From NCBI GenBank assembly GCA_963920765.1, contig OY987242.1:7466789-7530788 (forward strand): 64,000 bases of DNA, in the 5' to 3' direction. This document shows positions 11,608 to 23,433 of the stretch, piece by piece. The stretch comes from Ulota crispa (taxonomy: Eukaryota > Streptophyta > Bryopsida > Orthotrichales > Orthotrichaceae). The notes below the pieces were generated by a model. It ran no database searches. It was not told the DNA's origin and saw only the letters and a program-made list of their open reading frames with translations. A program made the position numbers and the translations under genes. Position 1 is the stretch's first letter, and each line of letters starts with the position of its first letter.

Positions 11608-11900
11608 GAGCATTGCCGATGCACCAGTACTCTAAACGATTTACAAAATGTGTTACTTTCTTTTTGTTGCTGTAAAACTAGAACTTGTGATTATTACCAT
11701 TAGTGGTGCATAATGATATCTTTGAGTGATCACAGTAATATCAGGATTGAGAGATTGAACAACTAATGTAGAGTCCATTTGAAAACAAGCTAAAAAACAG
11801 TAATAAGCCACTCCTAATCTAGCTTATGAAAAAGAATTCAAGGCAATGACATGACAAATTTTGAATACTTTGCTGTTCTACCAATGACAAGTCTTCTTGT
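11608..11900. mobile_element. Partial copy of the long-armed MITE at 39583
   Basis: Begins GAGCATTGCCGATGCACCAG, followed by ACTCTAAAC, and contains CATTTGAAAACAAGCTAAA, matching the left half of 39583-40205. The right arm is missing or unrecognisable. Confidence 0.5.
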
Positions 11901-11936
11901 TTGCAAAAGCAAACAAATTCTTTGTTGTTGATTTTT

Positions 11937-12607
11937 CCCTAAAGGACTGAGCTCTTTTTTCTCCGAAAATCATTAAAAATTGTCATTTTTAGGGCAATGA
12001 GTAGAAAGGTAGAAAAAAAATGTTTTTTTTGAAAATCCAACCTTAGGATCTTGCCCTAGATTACAAGAGGTACTTGTTGGAAAAAAATCAACTCATTTCA
12101 GATGGAGAGGAGTGAGTTATTGACATCTGAAGTGAAAAAGAAAGTTTTTCATTCATGCTCAAAATTTCAAAAGCCTTTAACTGATCGTATAGCAAAAAAA
12201 TTACTCTACACAAAATTGAGGAACAAGTACATAAACCGCTCAAAAACTTAAAGTACCAAATTTTACAAGGGGCAAAAAGAATGGAGGGTTGGGAGTCCCC
12301 CAAGATGGGCACCTTCCACTCCACTCCTTTTTGCCCAAGTGTCCACACCTTGTGACCATAAGAGTTGACACTCTTTGGAGTCAACACCCACTTACAAAGG
12401 AGAAGCTAAGCCTAAATTGCCCCTCATTCCTTGGTTTTGATAAATTCTAGCATAACTTTCTCTTTAAACCTTGGAATGAAGAAAAAATTAGATGTCCGCA
12501 TAGATTTTTGAATTGCCCACCTTCAATAAAAGTTTCTAAAAACCACACAAAGTAGATTAGCCATATGTACATGCCCAAATGCCCAATTGTCCCTTGTCCT
12601 TTAGGGG
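11937..12607. mobile_element. TTAA-type element, family G, degenerate flanks
   Basis: Left end CCCTAAAGGACTGAGC, right end TGTCCTTTAGGGG; flanks TTTT and TTAT instead of TTAA. The interior matches, in reverse, 28100-28896 (for example CACAAGGTGTGGACACTTGG) and shares segments with 49941-50886. A minus-strand frame (12088-12387) overlaps the conserved part but has no recognised domain. Confidence 0.6.
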
Positions 12608-12646
12608 TTATCCAACCTACAAATTGTGAAAAAAGGTAGTATTTAA

Positions 12647-12873
12647 CCCTTTAACGTCTAAGTGTGCCGCTCTGACTAATACAAAATGAGATTTTTTTCT
12701 TGTATTTGGAATGGTTTTACACCTTTATTATGTTTGAGATTAACAAAGAAGTTGAAATATAGGTCAATACAATTCTAGCAAGCTATTTGAGATCCCAAAC
12801 TCAAACTTCTTGTTGGTTGCAAATGCCAATTATATGACAACATATAATGCTATGTCCTATGGTTATTTAAGGG
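12647..12873. mobile_element. TTAA element, family A (227 bp)
   Basis: Perfect TTAA at 12643-12646 and 12874-12877. Left end CCCTTTAACGTCTAAG, right end TATGGTTATTTAAGGG. Only 35 bp separates it from the element ending at 12607. Confidence 0.85.
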
Positions 12874-13075
12874 TTAAAGGATTGGTCATGCATGTGGAAA
12901 AATCATTTAAGTGATTGTTACTGAACATGTTGAAGTCAGGTGAACAAACCTCAAAATGCCCAAATCGGTTGATAGTTACATTGAGAAGAAATGAAAAAAG
13001 ACGACTAGCAGCATAGAGATTTGCTCCCACTTCAAAGAAAATTGGACCCTTATTTAATGCTTCATTCCTTGTTAA

Positions 13076-14009
13076 ACCCTAAAGGACCAAGCAATGTTTT
13101 CACCAAAAACTCTCCAAAATTGCCATTTGTAGGGCATCACCCAATTTGAAAATACAAACATTTTTATGCATGTGTAATTGTAGGACCTTGTAGTAGGATA
13201 GTTTGTAAAAATTTGGAAAAAAAAAATCAGAATTTTTCATCATGTGGATTGGAAGATACGACGGTTTGAATATTCAAAAACATCTTTTGAAAATCAGGCA
13301 GATACCTTTCAAAAGGTGAAATTCCTAAGGGAAAAAGGCTATGTGGGTGGTGCTTCTTTAAATTCCTTATTCTGGCTAATTAGGGTACATGCCAAAAAAG
13401 TTTCAAATCATTTGGAATTATACAACATATGGAAAAAAAAATAGTAAGTAAAAAGAAGTAGAGAATGATTCAAAACACTAAATTGTTGAGAATTTAATTA
13501 TGGAAATGAAAAATGCCAATCCCAACGGTCATAATGTTGTCATTGACAATATTCATCCTTTGGTTTGTTTTTTTTTCCAAAACATTGGAAATTGAGTAAA
13601 ATAAAGGACTTCAAAGTTTATTTTAGAGTAGAGAATTCATAACTGCCCGCAAAAAAAAAAAAAAAAAACCTCATAACTTTCATCTCATTGATCAAAATAG
13701 AATGATTTAAAGCTTTCCACATTTACATAAATCTCCTAAACCAATTTCAATTATTATTTTTTCAAAAAATGTGATTTTTAAAAATTTGCCCATGCTCCCT
13801 GCCAAATGAAAAAAAAAAACATATTAGGCCATATCTTCTCACTCATACTTTCAAATGTCATGAAATTTAGTGCATATGAAAGATAAACCTTGTTCCCACA
13901 TTCTAATATAATTTCAGCCTAAAATATGAAAACCTCCAATCACAAGTACCTGCCTAAAATTGCTAGGTTGCTTAAAATTAAAAAAAAAAAAAACTTGGTC
14001 CTTGAGGGG
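13076..14009. mobile_element. TTAA element related to family G (934 bp)
   Basis: Perfect TTAA at 13072-13075 and 14010-14013. Left end ACCCTAAAGGACCAAGC, right end CTTGGTCCTTGAGGGG. A fragment of the same sequence lies inverted at 1480-1830. It contains short poly-A runs and no intact coding region. Confidence 0.78.
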
Positions 14010-14013
14010 TTAA

Positions 14014-14780
14014 TAAATCAGAAGTGGTTGCTTTTTATTTCCAATTACAATACTATGATGGCCTTTGTTTTGCATTTCCAAAATTTTCCCATAATGTTTG
14101 CCATTTTTCTATGACATATAATCAAATCACTCCATGCTCGAATGCATTTATAAATGACAAGGGAGTTCTGGAAATGGACAGACATGCAATTATTTTCATT
14201 GTAGCTACTAATGAAAGATCGTCCTAGTTTTTAACGAGAGGTTATAAGAAGGTTGGGTGATTTTTTATAAACCAAAATCAATTCCAATTAAGCGAAAAAG
14301 GATTAGCAAGGAAGAATCCATCTGGTTTTGAAGGATTGAATGGTTTATTTTAAATCCCTAGTTTCCATATTGCATACTAGAGCCCTTCCAACGTCTTTGA
14401 TTTGCAAAGATTTGTTCCATTGGATATACTTTGAATTTTGAGTCGTTTTGTTTTTTTATTGAATCTTATACAAGCTTCTTCACAATACTAAAGCCCTTAT
14501 CTTTCAACGCAAGATTTTCGGTTTACTAATGAACATGTACAAGTTGCTTGCACAAAAAAATTAAGTTGCCTAAAAATAGTTGCAACTTCAAACACCACAT
14601 AATTTGTAATATACTAGTCTAAAGGAGTTGTTTCTCTATCAAAACAAGTTTGATGCTGAAGGGCTTGGCCCTTGAATATGTTTATATAAATACAAGATCC
14701 TATGATTACTTACTTGGGATCACAACAGTGCAAGATACTCGTATTTTCAAAGTTTTTTTTATAAATTGTGCAATTCCTTA
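14014..14780. other. Intergenic, nothing recognised
   Basis: AT-rich DNA without paired repeat ends or plausible genes. Confidence 0.4.
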
Positions 14781-15068
14781 CACTAAATAGTGCATTTAGG
14801 TTGGCCCACAGTAATTTTTTGACATTCTACATCACATAAGTACTTACTAGTGCTGCAGTGATTTTGTCAAAAAATCTTGCAATAAATATATTTTAAAGGG
14901 CTTGGCAATATAGAAAACAAACTAGCAGCATATAGGTAGTAAATCATATGAAATTTTAACATCTAGAGAGTTGCATGTGCCTCCTATTGGCTAAGTTATG
15001 ACTTGTGAGGTAACTTTCCAAGGTAAGGCGACCTAATTGTTAAGGCAACCTAAATGCTCTATTTAGTG
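14781..15068. mobile_element. TA-flanked MITE, CACTAAATAGTGCATTTAGG ends (288 bp)
   Basis: Ends CACTAAATAGTGCATTTAGG and AAATGCTCTATTTAGTG are inverted; TA at 14779-14780 and 15069-15070. The TA duplication suggests Tc1/mariner-like mobilisation, though the CACTA start could also suggest CACTA (3-bp duplications do not match). Confidence 0.75.
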
Positions 15069-15211
15069 TAGAACACATTCTCTAGGATTCAAGGTTTTGG
15101 AAGCACTTGGTAAAAACTTTTGCAGAATATTAGTTATCCAAAGCTTTATTCCCTACATATTAGTGTGGGAGATATGGTAATAGGCATAAACACAAAGCAC
15201 TTCATGCAGTT

Positions 15212-15489
15212 CATAACATTCAATAGCCTCAAGAGAGGCTCCCTTTCCCTCTCTTCAAGTATCATCCACAAGCGTCATCTTGACTTTTATATATATATAT
15301 ATAAAATTATAAAATTTTCTGATATGGTTGGCCCCCCACATCGACGTATGTGCACTAAACTAAGCCTCTCTTTCATAAACTCTCTCACAAATTCAGCCAA
15401 GTGTCCACATAACTAAAGAATGGTGTGGAATATTCCACACCATTTCCTTGAAGGGAGGGCAGCCTTCACTAGTGCTACTGAATGTTATG
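15212..15489. mobile_element. MITE with CATAACATTCARTAGC ends, copy 2
   Basis: Ends CATAACATTCAATAGC and GCTACTGAATGTTATG are inverted. It matches 2453-2788. The core 15421-15442 is a perfect 22-bp palindrome centred on GGAATATTCC. A short (TA)n run replaces the poly-T of copy 1. Confidence 0.7.
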
Positions 15490-16304
15490 TTGTTGCAATT
15501 GTTGGGCAACACTCATCAAAATCTAATAAAAAAGTTCATAAATAATAAATACGGCTAAATAAGATGTTGGCAAAACTTCAGTTTGTGACAATCTTGAAAG
15601 TGGAAAAGCCAATCTTGCGCTATTGCAATGAAACATTCAACATTAAGCTTATTGTTGGGCTCACATTTCACCTTCCGTTGGCATTCAAGAAGCTTTAGGA
15701 GCAATTTAACTATTCAAGATGCCCTTATATGAAGCAATGAAACCCTCTTACTGTATAGGGACTCAACTATATTATACTACATGGACTCATATAATATCTT
15801 GGCTTCATTGCTGAATAATGTCATGAGACACAAGTTTTTCATAAGACATATATTTTGTTGGACAGCTCCATTGTCACAAGAAGATACCCTTCAATTATTC
15901 CAGGCATTCAAATCCTCTTGTGGAAAGCAACAAATATAACGAGCAAAAGTGCAGCTGCATGATTGGTAAAAGTAAATTTACCCATTGACAAAAAAAAAAA
16001 AAAAAAAAAAACTTTGCTGACCCTGAGGTTCTATGACCTTATTGTATGTGGTTGCTAACCACCTTGTTCATCAATAGTTCCCAACTTTTGCCCCATTAAT
16101 AATGGTAAAAATAAATACACATAAGGTTTGAATATTTTATGCAAAAAGAATTGGGACTTGGTTCCAAGTTTGGTTTTTGCTGAGCCCTAATTTCTAAGTG
16201 AAGCCCCACCTTAGTAATGCTAAAGCTTCCAAAAGAGTGACCATTTCCAAGTGAATTTGGACTCAAGAAAACATTGTGAAGTTATAAATCCCAAATTGGG
16301 ATTT
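15490..16304. other. Intergenic, nothing recognised
   Basis: AT-rich DNA with a poly-A tract of about 20 at 15990-16011. No genes or paired repeat ends. Confidence 0.4.
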
Positions 16305-16435
16305 TCATTAAATTGGGAAAAAGTGACATTTTGGGACTTTTGGATTTTATGTTTTTTGAAGAGTATTCAATGAATACTCTTTAAAAAACATAAAATTCAA
16401 AAGTCCCAAAATGTCATTTTTTCCCAATTTAATGA
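16305..16435. repeat. Near-perfect 131-nt palindrome (65-bp arms, 1-nt loop)
   Basis: Arms 16305-16369 and 16371-16435 are reverse complements with three differences. In each, the left arm has G where the right arm's complement has A, so a plus-strand RNA would pair throughout with three G-U wobbles. It begins TCATTAAATTGGG and ends CCCAATTTAATGA, with GAGTATTCA at the tip. It could be a hairpin MITE or a small-RNA source. Confidence 0.9.
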
Positions 16436-17898
16436 ATAACAAGTTCAATTCATTAACCTCTTCACTAATTACATTTTGAAATATTACTTGGATAAGGAAT
16501 TTGGCCATGCACTGGTTGCCCATAAAATTAGTTGTTTCTATAAAATCCTTGGAATATGTAAGAGCATACAATTATGTTAAGGTAGCCGCACCCATCCTTG
16601 TGAGGGTCTCCATGCCTGTGACCTACGTCTTTGTCACAATGTTAAGACTGGCAAATATTTAAAAAAATTCATTATGGGTATCTCAGTGATGGTTGTGGGT
16701 GACAAAGTGATGGTTGTGGGTAACTAGCATGATTGTTAAAATTGAGTACCCCATCTCACTATTCAAGAATCAATGAGCCTTGCTTTTAGCATCTCCTACA
16801 CACAGCTTTACATTTCCAGTGATTTTGGACTTTGAAACATCTTTGTGAACAAATGCTTGCAATTGGAACCTTGAAATTGATACCAATATTTTTAGTTTCT
16901 TCTTGGTAACTTACAGTATTTTTTTCAAAATTAGTCAATTGTTTTACCTACTCCAAAACCCTTATTTTCATGCTTATGGGTGCAGCTACCTTAAGACCCT
17001 CATCAATGCAAACATAAAAATATTCTAGTCAAAACATGACTTTTGATTCACATAGAATTAGAACTTGGAAGTACTATCATTGGGAGCACATACAAAAACC
17101 ATATGGATTTATAATGAAATTTTGGATTTGGTGTTAAGACAACTATGTACACTTCTCACTAGAGTCAATTTGTATGGCAAATCACGTCTCAAGGAAAAGA
17201 AAATTATACAAATGGTCAATAGCTATTGAAATTCTTCACTCAAATTTTTTTAACATGGTGTAGTTTATTGAAGACACGAGGTTGCATTTATGAAGAAAAT
17301 TCAAATTTTCCTGTCATTCATTCACAGTGTCATAACGGAAACGGAGCATACAAAGTGAATGATCGCTAAGTTTAACTAAACCCTATCTTTTGTAGGCTAG
17401 GGCCACTCAACATTACGGGTATAGCCATTTTGAAGTCCAAAGAAGGTAACACATTTGATTGGTCACATTCCCAATACCAACCCCCTCACATCTTTGGTTC
17501 GAGTCATGGTCCAAATTTTGAAAGGTACAGTAATGGCCAAAAGGCAATATGTGGTAGGACTCCAATTCCAAATATTGAATCCACCAAGGAAAAGGTCATT
17601 TTTTTTTGCCATCGCCCATTTTCAAGCTTCATTGAAATACAACTGTCTGTAACAAACTTTATTATTTTGGGTACTTGACATTATAGGATGAAGTAGAAAC
17701 CTCAACAACTCTAGTTACTCTTTTGTTATTTTTCTCTGGAGTGTTTTAAAGAATTGAAACTACATCTTCAAATTTTTGGCTTCAACGCTTATAGACCTGA
17801 GAAAGAAGATCCCCATCTATATTTGAGGGCATTCATGAATGCTACAACATTGCAATATTGGTTTAGATGGCCCCAAGTTTTGATTGCCTAATGTATTC
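16436..17898. other. Intergenic, nothing recognised
   Basis: AT-rich DNA. A short direct repeat of GTGATGGTTGTGGGT lies at about 16685-16720. No genes seen. Confidence 0.4.
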
Positions 17899-18035
17899 CA
17901 CCACAAGAAAACATGTAAAATAATTGGTCCACAACTGCAAATCTTCACAATGATTATTCAATGACTTAATTAAGGTCATTGTGAACATTTATATTCACTG
18001 GGAGATAATCATTTAAAACATGTTTTTCTGTAGTA
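17899..18035. mobile_element. CACTA-type hairpin MITE (137 bp), decayed
   Basis: Left end CACCACAAGAAAACATG, right end CATGTTTTTCTGTAGTA; both are one change from the CACTACAAGAAAA terminus typical of plant CACTA elements. The 3-bp flanks are TTC and TTT. Confidence 0.5.
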
Positions 18036-18805
18036 TTTTGATACTAATCTCTTTGTGAACATCAAGGTTTTATTATAAATGCAACGCATGATACTGTAAA
18101 GGGATAAGGACTACCCCATTACCCATTTAGTTGGATTCCATATAAGCCAAACCACCAGAACTGGTATACACAAACCATAGCCAAACTCCAACTCTTGTAA
18201 CGTGCCCTCCAACTACTTTTTGAGTTTTTGGGAACTTAAATTGCTATTATTTCGATTTTGTCAAACAATTACAAGTTCCTCAATCTGGCTAGTATTATTT
18301 TCATTGATATGATTTGTAGATGTGTGACTTGAGATTGCTGTATTTGGCCCGATTGGATTTTTTTTGATTTTGAAGTGTTCAATTGATGTTCTTCAACCGT
18401 GATGGTTGTCTGACTAAGTTTTTTAAAACTCAATAACTTCTTGAAAGGCAGTGTACAGTTTGAAAAAATGCCTCCAAAGCACGAATGTCATATGGAGAAC
18501 CGACAGTTTAAAAAAACCCGTAGCTGCCCCCAATTGAAAGTAAGCTTACAGCCTGCCCACACTCACAGCCAAGCCACTCTACCACCACAACTACCACTAA
18601 CATATAATAATAATTCATAAGTTCATAACTATGGTCCTACAAAACTGTTGGGGGTAGGTCGGTTATCAAGACATGGGTAGGAGAGGGTTGGTTACTTTTG
18701 TTGGAAGTAAAAGAAGATACTAGCCTAGGGTCACTTTTCACTCGGAGTCAAGGCCATTTTTAATTGGAACCCTTTGAAATCAAATTTCGACACACATGGT
18801 ACTAA
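18036..18805. other. Intergenic, nothing recognised
   Basis: Slightly less AT-rich than its surroundings; no gene or paired repeat was identified. Confidence 0.4.
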
Positions 18806-18944
18806 GTGCCTCCTTCCGTGTGGAGTACGTATTGGTGAGGTTCACCGATTATTGGTGAGGTTCACCGTTTATTGGTGAGAAAAATAGTGTATCACATCTT
18901 ATCGATAATCAGTGAGCTTCATTGGTACCAACTCTAGGAGGCCC
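18806..18944. mobile_element. Tourist-like (PIF/Harbinger) MITE, 139 bp
   Basis: TAA at 18803-18805 and 18945-18947. Ends GTGCCTCCTTCCGTGTGGAG and CTAGGAGGCCC. The left side holds two tandem copies of TATTGGTGAGGTTCACCG. Related to 7801-7938. Confidence 0.7.
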
Positions 18945-18947
18945 TAA

Positions 18948-20783
18948 AAATAATTTCCACCACTCATCAAAATAAGATCTTAATAGAGGCTTTTCTGCAA
19001 AGGGGGCAAAATGCATTTGGACCAAGAAGATGAAAAAATAGTTGCACTTTTTAGATGGGAAAGAATGAAGAAGGAGATCATTTGGAGTTGTTGAGATTTT
19101 AATTTCATCCATTTTTAGTTAAAATAATTAAACCTTAATGAAGATTGAAAATGGCCACAAGATTACAAATTGTCCTTCCATTTTAGTGGAGCCCATTCTC
19201 GACCTTGAGGTTGGTTGTTAGTTCTTGTTGTTTGTGAATTCAAAATATTTTTCAAATTTTTCACCTTGACTCCTAGTATAATGATTTTGAGGTTGAATTC
19301 AAGAGTCAAAACTTTGGAGTTGATTTCACAAATTGAAACAATGAGAGACAAGGATTGAGACGTGCTTGTGCTTTGAAATGGCGTCAATTCTTGTGTAAAG
19401 TGCCCTACTTATTGGATTAGCATATGTCAACCTTTGTAATATATCTTGACTCTCAAACAAATTGGTCGAAATTCAAAACAACATTATACATGGTGGAGAT
19501 GGAAGATAAAAAAACTTGAAAAATGAAAATCTTGTTTCACTAACCTTTTTAGACTCCTTGTTTAGCTAAAATTGATTTATAAAAATTTAACTTTATCTCT
19601 CTAGTGTAATTGATTTGTGGACACCAATGCCATACTCTTTTTAGAATCATCGGATCCTTGCCAATTGGGGAGGTTTTGCACTAAAAACTATAAGAAAATC
19701 TTCTAGTAGTTGAAGGGGACACATGCGATGAAGGGCAAGATCCAAATTGAGTTGTCCTGTATTTTGTTTTATAAACGTAGTTGTATGTACAAGCAAGTCA
19801 CTTGACACTTCAAACCACCATTGACCATTCCCAATTTTTGATTTAACTAAACCGCCCTTAGTGACTTCGGGTCCAAATCCCTTGTTACATACCGCATTAG
19901 GTTTTCCTTCTTATACAAGTGCACAAATAAATTATTCAGCTTATCTCAAAAACTCCACCTCTACAATGCTTCATTCCTTGCACTCTTAAAGGTTAAGACC
20001 TCAATGCACCCGGTAAACAAGCCTTGAATAGTCACAAGCCTTGAATAGCATGACTAATCGTTAAGAAGACAAAAAAAATAGAATTTGAAAATACTATTAT
20101 TTGAAAATGAATTAAAACTCTCATTATGAAAACATGAGAAAATTTGGGTATAGACATTAATTGATTCAAATGCATTACATATAATATTAGCTAACTTCCA
20201 TAAAAAATTAGAAGGTTTTCTAAATCTAGTCCAAAGAAAAGAAATTTCAGCCGAACACACCCCGATGAAAAATGATAATTGTGATGTCCCACTTGGTTGT
20301 GATTTCTTTTTTTTGGTCTTCTTTTGAAGGACACTCTAATTTTTTCAAGAAGTTAGCTAACATATATTGAAATGTATATAGATAAAGTGATGTTCAAACC
20401 TAATTTTCCTATGTTTTCACAGTAAGGATTTCAATTTCTTTTCAAATATTTATAAGTTCCGTTATTTTGATTTCTTGTCCATTTAAAGATCAGTCATGGT
20501 ATTCAGTAACTGTATATTAGGTGCATTGAGGATGCCCTAGCAAGAAAAGACCTTCGATTAAGAAATTGAAACAAGAAACTGTTGAATTCATTGATGGTGC
20601 AAAACTGGTTATAAAATGAAACAATTGGCTATAGATGTGTCGAACACCTAGTCTACGTGCAATTTGAATTGCAAAAAGCCATTTAGTGAGCTGGATCTAT
20701 ATTTACACATCTATAAAAAGTTAGTTCAAGTTTACCACTGGATCACCGACATTCCGCAAGAATCCTTTTGCATTAACCCTTAA
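18948..20783. other. Intergenic, nothing recognised
   Basis: AT-rich DNA. Short open frames at 18909-19112 and 19163-19387 (minus) carry no known motifs. No paired repeat ends. Confidence 0.4.
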
Positions 20784-20996
20784 CCCCTGAATCTATACCC
20801 TTCTGTACTTAGTTCAATAAAAGTATTATCTAAGTAGAGTCAAATAGCTTGATTTTTTTGAGTGGTAGTAGACACATACTTTGAGGTACATGAAAAAGTA
20901 CAAGTCTTTTGATTTTAACAAGAAGAGAATAAGAGTCAAACGTGAACATTTTTCAAAACTGAGTGCCCCATTTTGAGGTCCCGGGGTGCTCAAGGG
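20784..20996. mobile_element. TTAA element, family C, copy 2 (first in a chain of four)
   Basis: TTAA at 20780-20783 and 20997-21000. Left end CCCCTGAATCTATACCC, right end GGGGTGCTCAAGGG. It matches 6721-6959. Its right TTAA is also the left TTAA of the next element. Confidence 0.82.
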
Positions 20997-21000
20997 TTAA

Positions 21001-21241
21001 CCCTTGAGCGTCTAGAGTTGAAACGAGAGAAGCTTGACTTGTGTGCAATCAAAGTGCCCCTAATGACTGAATAATACAATTCACAAGATCTGACCATATG
21101 AATTGTTAGTGGAAAGAGTATCCATCATGCTAGGCTTGATTGGAAGTCGTTTCACCGGACATGCAATGAGATTATAACGGTCAAAATTTAATTGACCCAG
21201 CTTTTTGAGCGACAATATATTGTCACTCGAGCGCTCAGGGG
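21001..21241. mobile_element. TTAA element, family D (second in the chain)
   Basis: Left end CCCTTGAGCGTCTAGAG, right end CACTCGAGCGCTCAGGGG. TTAA at 20997-21000 is shared with the previous element and TTAA at 21242-21245 with the next. Its interior matches no other copy in the window. Confidence 0.8.
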
Positions 21242-21245
21242 TTAA

Positions 21246-21464
21246 ACGACCAAAAGGCCCTTCACGACCAATACAATATGGGGCATTTTTCTTGTATTTG
21301 GAATGGATCCACACCTTTACTACATTTGAAACCAACAAAGAAGTTGGAGAATAGATCAATGTGGTTCTAGTGAGCTACTTGAGATCCCAAATTAAAATTT
21401 CTTATTGGTAGCAAATGAAAATTATATGTTAGCGTATATACTATGCCCTATGGTCGTTTAAGGG
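21246..21464. mobile_element. TTAA element, family A (third in the chain)
   Basis: The right end TATGGTCGTTTAAGGG is intact; the left end reads ACGACCAAAAGG, apparently missing the first few bases of the usual terminus. The interior CTTGAGATCCCAAATTAAAA matches other family A copies. Confidence 0.75.
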
Positions 21465-21468
21465 TTAA

Positions 21469-22334
21469 CCCATTAAAGACCACACACATTTTCCCAAAAT
21501 CCACAAGAAACCGAGGCAATAAGATTAGATGTGCATTTGAAACAAATATGGACCCAATTTGAATAATCCAACCGTACAAATGTGAAGCAAACCTTGTTCG
21601 TTGCAATGCATCAAAATTTTAGCTAGATCTACTGTTGGAGGTGAAATATTATAATGATTGAGTGAGCCGTATATGGAAAATCTCTAGTTTTTCATGCTTG
21701 TGTGGTTTTGAATGTTAACACTTTATGCAAGCTTTGATTGAGAAGAGCCTTACATTTCTAGAAAGCAGGGTTTCCCACCTTTCCAACAAGACTAGTTTCA
21801 CACAAAATAGACAAAAACAACAATCACAAGGTGTAGCTAAGTGGTCAAAAAGGGCAAAAAACCCACTTTCTTTGCTACCCTAAGACAGTTCTACAAGAAA
21901 TTTGATAATTGTTACAAAAAGTTTGATTGGTGAAAGCAATCAAATAGCCTTAAATGTAGAATAATTTTTAAAAAACAAATCGATAGCATCAGTTCAATGG
22001 ATTCTCAAATAGTACAATTGTACTACTATCATATAGAGAAATAATACAAGCGTATTTCTTGAGCAATTTTACTTCTTGAATATTTGATGTATTGTGTTGT
22101 TGCTTTGATCCATCTTTGACCAAATATGAATATGTATTTTGAGGTCATGATGTATAAACATCATTATTTATCAACTCACATATCTGATTCCATTATTGTT
22201 TCTTGGGTTAGATGCAAAATTCTTGTGATCACAAGCATTCTTCAAGATCATTTTCCAAATTAGTAAGCAATTTTACTGTATAGGCCAAAAACTACTCTCC
22301 GGAACTAAAATATGGTTCGGTGGTCTCTAAAGGG
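21469..22334. mobile_element. TTAA element, family B, copy 2 (fourth in the chain)
   Basis: TTAA at 21465-21468 (shared) and 22335-22338. Left end CCCATTAAAGACCACAC, right end GTGGTCTCTAAAGGG. Matches 3484-4361 along its length. The short frame open in copy 1 is interrupted here. Confidence 0.83.
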
Positions 22335-22549
22335 TTAACAGTTTACATTTTTTTACCTTGATGAGAGAATTTCGACTGCTAAGAGAGAGGGTAAAAAAAA
22401 CTCAAACATACAAGATTACATTATATTATTAAACCCCTAATGGACTGGGGCCCATTGCCTGATAAACGATTTATTTTTGGAGGAGCTCATTGAAATGGTC
22501 AACACCTTCAACTTTTTGAATTTGATGTTAGAGAAAGTAAATTGTAGTA

Positions 22550-22873
22550 AGGTAGTCCGCTCATAAACTGTCCAGGCATTAAAATTGGCCACCTTCTTAA
22601 ATGTACTTGTGTTGTACATGTTTTTTCAGTTTTCAAAATGTACAAGTGGTCTACATTTGAGGAGGTGGGTGGATTTAGAGACTTATGACCTTTCCACTTT
22701 AAAACTTCATAACAAATTCCACAAATTTTCAAAAAATATGCATTAACGATGTCAATTCTTCTTGTCTTTCAAAAAAAATTTACTCAAAAAACAGTTCAAA
22801 AGATTTCAAAAGATTTCACCTCCCAAAAATTCAGTTTCAGCCCTTAGATGGACGGTTTATGAGCACACTACCT
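22550..22873. mobile_element. TA-flanked MITE, AGGTAGTNNGCTCATAAAC ends (324 bp)
   Basis: Left AGGTAGTCCGCTCATAAAC and right GTTTATGAGCACACTACCT are inverted (the two right-end bases after GTTTATGAGC vary); TA at 22548-22549 and 22874-22875. A single end-like match, GGTTTATGAGCCTCC, occurs at about 55497. A left-type TTAA terminus (ACCCCTAATGGAC) lies upstream at 22433 without a partner. Confidence 0.6.
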
Positions 22874-23070
22874 TACTTATGTCAATTTCAACCATATCCA
22901 TCATATTTCAGCTGGACTGGAGTAGTATTTATAGATGATGTAACGTTTTGAACTTCAAAAATGTCTTTGAGTTATACATGCTTATGATCTTTTGATTTTG
23001 GAATCTAGTGAAATGAACTTTCCAATGATCTTTAACAATCAGTAATCAATGATTTCAGTATCTATTGCTA

Positions 23071-23381
23071 CACCGAATATTTAGTTGAGGTTGTACCACA
23101 CTAATTTCACAATAATTTCTGTACCGTTTTGCACTATATAAATATTTACTGCTGCTATAGTAATTTTTATCAAAATATATTTCAAGAAATAAAATTTAAA
23201 GGGTTTGACAACAACAAAGGTATAGAAAAATAAATTAGTTGTGTCCAAGTCGTAAACCACATGAAATCCAAGTATTTAAAAAGTTGCATGCACCTCCAAG
23301 TGGTCAAGTGATGAGCCTTGAGGTAACTTCTAGGAGTAAGGTAACCTAATTGTGAAGACAACCTCAATGCAATATTCAAGG
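23071..23381. mobile_element. TA-flanked MITE related to 14781 (311 bp)
   Basis: Left end CACCGAATATTTAGTTGAGG, right end CCTCAATGCAATATTCAAGG; TA at 23069-23070 and 23382-23383. The interior AGTTGCATGCACCTCC matches the 14781 element. Confidence 0.65.
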
Positions 23382-23389
23382 TAACTTCA

Positions 23390-23391
<2 letters not shown>

Positions 23392-23430
<39 letters not shown>
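23392..23430. repeat. (TA)n microsatellite
   Basis: Uninterrupted TA dinucleotide repeat of about 39 bp directly after the TA-flanked MITE. Confidence 0.95.

Positions 23431-23433
<3 letters not shown>

Noticed and set aside
12088-12387. 99-codon minus-strand frame
   Set aside because: Inside a family G element; the matching region at 28100-28400 shifts between frames, so it is not behaving as a gene.
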